Shown here piece after piece: positions 53,434 to 59,008 of a stretch of 59,008 nt of DNA. Positions within the stretch are counted from its first letter, which is position 1; the number at the start of each line of letters is the position of its first letter. A program made the position numbers and the translations under genes. The DNA lies in contig NZ_AUMD01000001.1 in the NCBI RefSeq assembly GCF_000430505.1, positions 1 to 59,008 of the forward strand, read 5' to 3'. The DNA is from Eisenibacter elegans DSM 3317 (GTDB lineage Bacteria > Bacteroidota > Bacteroidia > Cytophagales > Microscillaceae). Under the pieces are notes generated by a model. That model searched no databases, had not been told where the DNA came from, and saw only the letters and a list, made by a program, of their open reading frames with translations.

Positions 53434-53670
53434 ATGCAGGTTTCAGTAATTCAAGTAGGTAACTCAAAGGGGATTAGACTAAGTAAAACCCTTTTAGAAA
53501 AGTACCAAATCACCGACAAGATAGAACTTGTTTTAGAGAATGATTACATTATTCTCAAACCAGTTGTCGAACCCCGAAAGAATTGGGAAGAAGCCTTTGC
53601 CAAAATGCACCGCAACGGAGACGACAAATTGTTTATTGACAGCGTGTTTGAAGACGAAAATTGGTGCTAA
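53434..53670 (+). CDS. mazE: Antitoxin of the MazE/AbrB type
   Basis: The 78-residue protein has an N-terminal AbrB/MazE swapped-hairpin DNA-binding domain (MQVSVIQVGNSKGIRLSKT, then IELVLENDYIILKPV) and a C-terminal acidic/aromatic tail (KNWEEAFAKMHRNGDDKLF) that would wrap the toxin. It binds its own promoter and neutralises the adjacent MazF. The ATG at 53434 is used. A TTG nine bases upstream is less likely. A palindromic repeat directly upstream is the likely operator. Composition is A+T richer than the neighbours, which suggests transfer. Confidence 0.9.
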   Translation: MQVSVIQVGNSKGIRLSKTLLEKYQITDKIELVLENDYIILKPVVEPRKNWEEAFAKMHRNGDDKLFIDSVFEDENWC

Positions 53671-53672
53671 AA

Positions 53673-53999
53673 ATGATAACTTTTTTGCAGTACGAAATTG
53701 TTGTTATCAATTTAGACCCAACAGTGGGGAGTGAAATCAAGAAAAAAAGACCTTGCCTCATTGTTTCCCCTAACGAGATGAACAAACACTTGGCAACAGT
53801 CGTAGTTTGTCCCATAACTTCGCAGTCAAAAAAATATCCAACAAGGGTAAGTTTTGATTTGGAAGGACAGGAGAGTTGGATAGTGATAGACCAAATTTGC
53901 ACCATAGACAAGAGCCGAGTAACCAAAACCATAGGACACTTAGAAGACGAAATCATTGAACAAGTGAAGGCAATCATCAAAGAAGCTTATGTGGACTAA
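53673..53999 (+). CDS. mazF: MazF/PemK-type toxin (mRNA interferase)
   Basis: The 108-residue protein begins 'MITFLQYEIVVINLDPTVG', then SEIKKKRPCLIVSPNEMN, and 'VVVCPITSQSKKYPTRVSF', the pattern of a PemK/MazF fold. The basic KKKRP loop and TIDKSR in the last part are the usual catalytic surroundings for cutting single-stranded RNA. The start is 2 bases after the antitoxin stop. The operon is complete. Target sequence cannot be told. Confidence 0.92.
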   Translation: MITFLQYEIVVINLDPTVGSEIKKKRPCLIVSPNEMNKHLATVVVCPITSQSKKYPTRVSFDLEGQESWIVIDQICTIDKSRVTKTIGHLEDEIIEQVKAIIKEAYVD

Positions 54000-54311
54000 A
54001 AAAAACAGCGAAGGCACAACATTATGTTTGCGAACTGAAAGCCGGCGAAGCCAAAAGGCGGGCTAATGTGAGTGATTTAGGCTTTTGTGCTTTCTATAAA
54101 CTTTGTGCTTAGGGCAAGGAAAGTGCTATCAAATCCCGCCCTTCGCAAACATTTTTCTGGTAAAGGCACTTTAAGTATTCTAAGTTTAGAGGAAAGACAT
54201 TCTACACCGCTGGACACTACCGAGAAGCAGCCCGACGACGAAATAGCACTAAAGATAACTCCAGATTCGGAGCAAGAGGCTTTCAAAACCATACAGCAAC
54301 GTAGAGTTGTC
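54000..54311. other. Gene-free stretch after the MazEF module
   Basis: No gene is supported here. One open frame (54087-54440) has no recognisable domain and mostly overlaps the bVLRF1 gene. Part of the stretch looks like decayed coding sequence, but I cannot say of what. Confidence 0.4.
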
Positions 54312-55055
54312 CTAGTCTGCATCAAAACCTTCTGTATCAGAGTCATCAAATTGAAAACCCGGCTGTACCAATGCCGGAGTATGCAAGAGCGACAAGGTAG
54401 GCAAGTGCTGTGGACGATGTATTTGGAGCTTGGTTTGTAGCAAAAAATCACTTACTTGGCCTAGTACTTCAAGCGTAGGCGTGGGCAGGTCGAGAGGGAT
54501 TTTGTGCAAGCGTGGGTCTTGAACCGTAAAAGGAGGTGCTGCTTTGGCCTGAAACAGCCGATGCCATACCGGAGGGGTAGCACTATACCATATTTGGGAG
54601 GCTTGCGGAGCTACTTCCCATTCCAGCAGCTTTTGGTTGATGTCTTCAAAGAAGAGTATCGTTTCGGCGAGGCGCACACGAGACCCTGCCTTGGATTTGC
54701 CTCTGGTTTTGAGGTGATTGAGTTGTGCTTTACCTTGTTTTTTGCGCACCGTATAGCGGCGGATAATCTTGTGTTGTACCATCGCTCCTTCTTCCAAATA
54801 AGCTAGCCCTGCCGTACCCCCTGCTTCTAGCAAGAGTATGAGTGTGTTGGGTGGATGGGTGGGCAAGTGCTCCCAATGTAAGATGTTTTGATTTTGGAAT
54901 AGTAGCGGTGGTGTGATTGTAGCCAAAAGCATCCCTGAAGCATCCGTGATTTGCCATTCACCCAAGGGGCTTATTTGCCAATGCAGGCCTGTTGAGGCAA
55001 ATACTTCCTCAAGCCAAACACGACAAATGGCATAGGGAATTGGGTAATGTTCCAC
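54312..55055 (-). CDS. bVLRF1-type (Vms1-like) release-factor domain protein
   Basis: The 247-residue protein has the VLRF1 hallmarks of eukaryotic Vms1/ANKZF1. It shows 'HKIIRRYTVRKKQGKAQLN' with the conserved K-x-Q-G-x-x-Q motif (Gln107, Gln111), then the GSxxR motif (KAGSRVRLAET, Gly124-Arg128) and LFFEDINQKLLEW. Later comes 'VQDPRLHKIPLDLPTPTLE' matching the Vms1 'DPRIRTIPFTTRRPT' block. Vms1 uses the equivalent Gln to release peptides from tRNA on stalled ribosomes. Gln111 is therefore the proposed catalytic residue (inference). It is the last gene of a four-gene operon with two rhomboid proteases and mutL. The C-terminus is divergent and acidic. Confidence 0.8.
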   Translation of the reverse strand: MEHYPIPYAICRVWLEEVFASTGLHWQISPLGEWQITDASGMLLATITPPLLFQNQNILHWEHLPTHPPNTLILLLEAGGTAGLAYLEEGAMVQHKIIRRYTVRKKQGKAQLNHLKTRGKSKAGSRVRLAETILFFEDINQKLLEWEVAPQASQIWYSATPPVWHRLFQAKAAPPFTVQDPRLHKIPLDLPTPTLEVLGQVSDFLLQTKLQIHRPQHLPTLSLLHTPALVQPGFQFDDSDTEGFDAD

Positions 55056-55084
55056 GATAGAGCAGAGGCCTTAGAGACAATGAG

Positions 55085-56008
55085 TTAGCGTTGGCTGGCG
55101 CGGAAGAGCTTCTGTTTTTCTTCCTTGCTGAGGCTTTCATAACCTGACACCGAAATCTTATCCAGAATAGCGTCTATCTCGGCTTGGTCGGGCACATGGC
55201 TACCTTCTCGTTGTTGAGCTCCTTTGGCGTTGTTGGTTTTTACAGTTACAGTTTGTTTGACACGTACCTTGCCTCTGTTTTGTTTTTTACCAAAATGGAA
55301 ACCTCGTATACGTACCAAAAAATTAGCCACTGCATAAACAGGTGCCCCCCAATCGTTCCCTTGGCGCAGTTGTTTGATATATACAAACCCCAAAAGCGCG
55401 CCTCCAAGGTGGGCTATGTTCCCTCCTGCATTAGCCCCTAACAAACCAAGGTATGACATAATTACATAAAAAATAGCGATATAAACAATACGAACCGGCC
55501 CTAACAAGAAAAGATGGAATACGTGATTGGGCATAAAAGTAGCTGCTCCCACTACCACTGCATAAACCGCCGCTGATGCGCCTACCATATTAGACTTAGC
55601 TACATAAGGATGGTAGATGGGTAATAGGTTATAAAGTGCAACATAAAAAAGGCTTCCTGCCAATGCGCCCAAGATATAAAGCGCCAAAATTCTGCGATGC
55701 CCCAAGTATTCAGCAATCAGTCTGCCAAACCAGTATAGAAACAGCATATTAAATAAGATATGCCAAATACCATCGTGCATAAAGGCATAAGTCAACAGTG
55801 TCCAAGGGCGTGTGATGAGCGAAGGAATATGTGCAGGAATATGTAATAAGTGATAGAAAAACAGTGTTGATGCCTGGGTGTTGAAGAACACTGTAAACGT
55901 TACGTTAAGTATATTTACCCCGAGCCAAATCACGATATTGATAAGTATCAGTTGGATAAGGGTGTTATCGCTGCGCCGGAAGGCGTTTTTAAATTCATCG
56001 AGTATCAT
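55085..56008 (-). CDS. Rhomboid-family intramembrane serine protease
   Basis: The 307-residue membrane protein has the rhomboid core in about six helices: HDGIWHILFNMLFLYWFG (residues 78-95), the GxSA motif G143-A-S145-A and catalytic His200 in NIAHLGGALLGF. A soluble C-terminal tail of about 90 basic residues follows and ends 'YESLSKEEKQKLFRASQR', probably for binding a partner. It cuts peptide bonds within the membrane. It starts only 4 bases after the other rhomboid gene ends, and 29 bases before the bVLRF1 gene. Confidence 0.93.
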   Translation of the reverse strand: MILDEFKNAFRRSDNTLIQLILINIVIWLGVNILNVTFTVFFNTQASTLFFYHLLHIPAHIPSLITRPWTLLTYAFMHDGIWHILFNMLFLYWFGRLIAEYLGHRRILALYILGALAGSLFYVALYNLLPIYHPYVAKSNMVGASAAVYAVVVGAATFMPNHVFHLFLLGPVRIVYIAIFYVIMSYLGLLGANAGGNIAHLGGALLGFVYIKQLRQGNDWGAPVYAVANFLVRIRGFHFGKKQNRGKVRVKQTVTVKTNNAKGAQQREGSHVPDQAEIDAILDKISVSGYESLSKEEKQKLFRASQR

Positions 56009-56012
56009 AAGC

Positions 56013-56807
56013 CTAGTATTTTCGGGGTATCTGCCAAATTTTTATTAGAATAAAGCCAACCAAAGCCCCACCTACGTGTGCAAAATGTGCTACATTGCTT
56101 GAGGCCGCATATTCAAACCCAAGATACAACTCTAGAAGCACATAAAAAAGTACAAAGTACTTTGCTTTGATAGGTACTGGTAAAAAGAGTAACATCATTT
56201 CCAAATTTGGGAAAATCATTGCAAAAGCAACCAATATTCCAAATACAGCTCCTGAAGCACCCACCATGGGGATATTTTGCCGCTCTTCGAATGTTTTTTG
56301 TATAAAAGTCTGGCTCTCTGCAATGTAGTATGGGTCTTTTGGCTTGTCCGTAAACTCATTGGCAAAGCTAACTATTGTTGTAGAGTGGCGATAAAGATGT
56401 GGTTCGAACTGTGTCATGTATTGTACGAAAGCCTCTGGGCTAGGGTTCCGCTGATATACCTGTATAATTTCTGCCTGCCTATTATACTCTATGTGGGCAA
56501 TACCTGAATTGATGAAGCCTGCGCCTATACCAGTGATGAAATAGAGCATCAGAAATCGGCGAGAGCCCAGCACATGTTCGAGCAGGGGGCCAAAGATGAA
56601 CAGCCCAAACATATTGCCAAAGATGTGCATCAAGCTCCCGTGTACAAACATATAAGATAGGTACTGATAAGGGGCAAATGTTTCTGCAAAAAAATAGCGA
56701 AGACCGAGAAGCTTTACAAAATCAAACGAGAGGAGTATTTGCAGGGCAAACACACCTACATTCAATATCAACAGGGTACGTACAACAGGGGTTAGTTGGT
56801 TGTTCAT
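56013..56807 (-). CDS. Rhomboid-family intramembrane protease with long loop
   Basis: The 264-residue protein has the WR/H-type helix (FVHGSLMHIFGNMFGLFIFG), the catalytic GxS with Ser185 in MVGASGAVFGI and His244 in HFAHVGGALVGF. Unlike the sister gene it has a roughly 70-residue soluble loop (about 105-180) between the helices and the catalytic serine. This second rhomboid is probably a partner or paralogue of the next one. It starts 18 bases after the mutL stop and is 4 bases from the next gene, so translational coupling is likely. Confidence 0.93.
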   Translation of the reverse strand: MNNQLTPVVRTLLILNVGVFALQILLSFDFVKLLGLRYFFAETFAPYQYLSYMFVHGSLMHIFGNMFGLFIFGPLLEHVLGSRRFLMLYFITGIGAGFINSGIAHIEYNRQAEIIQVYQRNPSPEAFVQYMTQFEPHLYRHSTTIVSFANEFTDKPKDPYYIAESQTFIQKTFEERQNIPMVGASGAVFGILVAFAMIFPNLEMMLLFLPVPIKAKYFVLFYVLLELYLGFEYAASSNVAHFAHVGGALVGFILIKIWQIPRKY

Positions 56808-56825
56808 ATAGCGATAACTCAGAAG

Positions 56826-58742
56826 TTAGGAACTTGGTTTGAAAAAGTCGTCAATGTTGCTCAAGGGCAAGACCACAAAAATCGGGCTACCATCAGGGGC
56901 AAAGTTGGGGTTGGAAGAGGCAAACAGCCGGTCAATGAGGGCTTGCATTTCTAAGCCCGAGAGTGGAGTTTGGTTGGAAAGGGCAGTTTTACGTGCGAGC
57001 GCTTTGAGGACAGCCTCTTGTCGGGGGAGCGACAGGCTGTGTTTGTTGTATTGATATTGACTCAAAAGACCTTCTAGTAAGGCCTGCTCTTGGGTGTTGG
57101 TGGGTAAGTCTGCCGGAATACCCTTTAGCCGGACAGTCTGTGGAGGAAAAAGCTGTAAGTCAAATCCTAGGGCTTCTAATTCGGGTAGTATTTCCTCAAT
57201 CAAGGCATAATCTTGAATCCCACAAACAAGGTCTTGTGGAAAAAGAATCTGTTGTGAGGGCGCGCTGCCCGGTTGTTGTCGGCGTTTGGCATATTGGTCA
57301 TACCAAAGGCGCTCTTGGGCGGCTTGCACCTGAACTAGCAAAAGCCCTGATTTGAGCGGCGAAACGATATAGCGGTTTTGGAGCAGAAAAACAGGCCCCT
57401 GCGCTGTATCTGAATCAGCTGTTGTTGTGGGCGGGGGATTGTGTTGATTTTCTGGTTTCAGTTGGTTGACGAGGCTAGGCAAGGCCTGTGTGTCTTTAGG
57501 CCATAAGGCCAAGCCTTCGTGTTCTTGGCCTAGGGCTTGTTTTTCGAGATCTTGGTACAGCCTAGCCCAGTCTACCTTGGCTCTTGGGCCATCCTCTTGC
57601 GTTGGTAGGCGATGGCGAGGAGCATTGACTCCTGAGCCGAAGGTTTGAGCAAAATGCTTATTTTGAGATGCTTGAGGGGCATAGGAGCCTGTATGTAACT
57701 TGGGTAACACATCAAAGTTGACATTCACATCAAAATCCAATGAAGGCGAAACGTGGTGTACACTCAGGGCCTTACGCAAGGCCGAGTGAAGCACAGCATA
57801 GACCCCGCGTTCGTCATCAAACTTGATTTCGGTTTTTTGGGGGTGTACATTGACATCGATGTGTGTGGGGTCAATCTCTAAAAATAAGACATAAAACGGG
57901 TGGCTGTCTTTAGGAATAAGTCCCTCAAAGGCACTTGTTACGGCATGGTGGAGGTAGGGGTGTTTGATAAAGCGCTGATTGACAAAGAAGAACTGCTCGC
58001 CACGGGTGCGCTTGGCTTTTTCGGGCTTGCCAAGATAGCCCTGTACGCGCAAGAGTGGACTTTCCTCTTCGCAAGGAATGAGTTGTTGGCGGTAGCTTTT
58101 GCCAAATATGCCGACGATGCGGCTGCTTAGTTTGCCGCCTATAAGGTCGTAAATTTCTGTGTCGTTGTGGTAGAGACTGAAGTGGATATCGGGGTGTGCC
58201 AGTGCCACACGTTGCACCTCATCCACGATATGGCGCATCTCCACACTGTTGCCTTTGAGGAAGTTACGCCGTGCTGGAATGTTATAGAACAGGTTTTTGA
58301 CCGTAACTGTTGTGCCGCTGAGGCAAGCCTCTTGTTGTTGTCCTTGGAAAGCACCGCCATCCACACGTACAATCGTCCCGAGGTCGTCTACTGATCGGCG
58401 TGTGCGGATTTCTACTTGGGCTACGGCACTGATAGAAGCAAGCGCTTCCCCTCTGAAGCCCATCGTACGTAGGTTGAATAAATCTTGCGCCTGACGGATT
58501 TTAGAGGTGGCATGGCGTTCTAGGCTCAGGCGAGCATCAGTTGCCGACATTCCCAAACCATCATCTATGACTTGAATGAGGGACTTGCCGGCATCTTTGA
58601 TGACTACTTGTATATGGGTAGCTTGTGCGTCGATGGCGTTCTCTACCAACTCCTTGACTACTGAGGCAGGCCGTTGAACGACCTCCCCGGCGGCGATTTG
58701 GTTAGCGATGGCATCGGGCAGTAGGCGGATAACATCTTCCAT
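56826..58742 (-). CDS. mutL: DNA mismatch repair protein MutL
   Basis: The 638-residue protein starts MEDVIRLLPDAIANQIAAG and has the GHKL ATPase with motif I 'VVKELVENAIDAQATHI', motif II DDGLGM, motif III TMGFRGEALASISAVA, and the MutL signature. A variable linker follows and then a dimerisation domain at about 450-630. The endonuclease motif DQHA(x)2E(x)4E is absent: the place has VQVQAAQERLWYDQY. So nicking activity in the C-terminal domain is not expected. It is the first gene of the operon with the two rhomboids and bVLRF1. Confidence 0.95.
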   Translation of the reverse strand: MEDVIRLLPDAIANQIAAGEVVQRPASVVKELVENAIDAQATHIQVVIKDAGKSLIQVIDDGLGMSATDARLSLERHATSKIRQAQDLFNLRTMGFRGEALASISAVAQVEIRTRRSVDDLGTIVRVDGGAFQGQQQEACLSGTTVTVKNLFYNIPARRNFLKGNSVEMRHIVDEVQRVALAHPDIHFSLYHNDTEIYDLIGGKLSSRIVGIFGKSYRQQLIPCEEESPLLRVQGYLGKPEKAKRTRGEQFFFVNQRFIKHPYLHHAVTSAFEGLIPKDSHPFYVLFLEIDPTHIDVNVHPQKTEIKFDDERGVYAVLHSALRKALSVHHVSPSLDFDVNVNFDVLPKLHTGSYAPQASQNKHFAQTFGSGVNAPRHRLPTQEDGPRAKVDWARLYQDLEKQALGQEHEGLALWPKDTQALPSLVNQLKPENQHNPPPTTTADSDTAQGPVFLLQNRYIVSPLKSGLLLVQVQAAQERLWYDQYAKRRQQPGSAPSQQILFPQDLVCGIQDYALIEEILPELEALGFDLQLFPPQTVRLKGIPADLPTNTQEQALLEGLLSQYQYNKHSLSLPRQEAVLKALARKTALSNQTPLSGLEMQALIDRLFASSNPNFAPDGSPIFVVLPLSNIDDFFKPSS

Positions 58743-58802
58743 TAGAAACAATCTTTGGGGCGTAGCAATAAAAAACAACCCCACTTGATAAAAGGGCTGT
58801 TA

Positions 58803-58834
58803 CAAAGATACTACTTTTTGTTTGGAAACAGAAA
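58803..58834 (-). promoter_or_regulatory. Candidate promoter of the mutL operon
   Basis: On the minus strand TATCTTTG (58810-58803) fits TAnnTTTG, and TTTC lies 20 bases upstream at the -33 position. It is about 60 bases before the mutL start. Confidence 0.4.
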
Positions 58835-58952
58835 ACGGCTGAAGCACCAATCAAAAGCCATCACAGCGAGCACCAAACTGCTTGTACTCGACCATAAAAG
58901 CTTTTGGTGTGTAGTGGAGTTTTGCCCTGAACCCAATCCGAACAATCGTTTG

Positions 58953-59008
58953 TTAGATCAGGCCTTGGGCTTTCATCTCTTGCCTTAGTTGTTCGATACT
59001 GGCAAGGG
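58953..59008 (-). CDS. C-terminal end of an unidentified gene
   Basis: A minus-strand frame enters from the right edge and ends at TAA (58955-58953) with LASIEQLRQEMKAQGLI. This is a helical, charged C-terminus of a larger protein outside the window. The product cannot be named. Confidence 0.4.
   Translation of the reverse strand, partial: LASIEQLRQEMKAQGLI

Noticed and set aside
54087-54440. Open frame of 117 residues after mazF
   Set aside because: No recognisable domain, and its second half is antisense to the bVLRF1 gene. It could be a decayed gene but cannot be named.
1-59008. CRISPR array or cas genes
   Set aside because: No regularly spaced direct repeats with unique spacers. The A and B repeats are irregular in spacing and orientation.
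1-59008. Shine-Dalgarno sites to decide starts
   Set aside because: No consistent purine-rich site is seen ahead of genes, as expected for Bacteroidota; starts were decided by homology and signal peptides.

Overview
The window looks like a piece of chromosome from a member of the Bacteroidota, most likely a Cytophagales-type marine or freshwater gliding bacterium. The evidence is a short primary sigma factor of 287 residues, tRNA promoters of the TTTG / TAnnTTTG type used only in this phylum, no Shine-Dalgarno pattern, a lipoprotein form of the Omp85 protein TamL, SiaC-like and bVLRF1-like proteins, and many GAF/PAS/SpoIIE sensor proteins. I cannot name the genus from sequence alone.

Layout. 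The window opens with the 5S gene and terminator of an rRNA operon. Positions 0.7-6.5 kb carry a DUF547 protein, an OprP-type porin, an exported methyltransferase, a heme-motif lipoprotein and a frameshifted TPR-SpoIIE phosphatase. From 6.7 to 12.6 kb come an Rrf2 regulator, a small STAS-like protein, a glmM-surE-dinB operon, a small cysteine/membrane protein and an acetyltransferase. From 12.8 to 24.4 kb there are two more STAS-like paralogues, a LOTUS-like protein, a multi-span membrane protein, dtd, an RmlD-like reductase, a large PAS histidine kinase, a TPR-LemA-like protein and an M23/LysM peptidase. From 24.5 to 31.3 kb a minus-strand housekeeping run holds trxB, rpoD, pnp, rpsO, an LptF/G permease and a START-like protein. 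Two near-identical CAU tRNAs follow. From 32 to 41 kb there are a TPR protein, a desaturase, a lone nuoH, a divergent HxlR regulator / NmrA-type reductase pair, and hutU. From 41 to 43 kb two sensor/phosphatase genes are broken. From 43.5 to 53 kb lie hemF, a SiaC-like phosphoprotein, tamL, an RNA methyltransferase, a dead M28 peptidase, a carbamoylputrescine amidase-type hydrolase, a serine hydrolase and tonB. The right end holds a MazEF module and the operon mutL - rhomboid - rhomboid - bVLRF1.

Two signals stand out. First, two families of short intergenic elements, here called A and B, are scattered through the window. A is 130 bp in its two complete copies, has inverted ends of the type ACrCCAyTGGAcATTTTT, and contains two internal palindromes. 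B is about 85-100 bp with ends TATACC(C)AA / CTTGGTATA. They sit directly against each other at 38.4 kb and overlap at 43.2 kb. Neither encodes a protein, so both behave like MITE or REP-like elements. Second, a Vms1-like peptidyl-tRNA hydrolase/release-factor domain (bVLRF1) is the last gene of a tight operon with two rhomboid proteases and mutL. This joins a ribosome-rescue type domain to membrane proteolysis.

A third theme is decay or switching of phosphatase-type signalling genes. Three SpoIIE/GAF/PAS loci are disrupted, two of them at homopolymers (G7 and A7), and an M28 peptidase has at least three frame breaks. Sequencing error, phase variation and pseudogenisation cannot be separated from the sequence alone.
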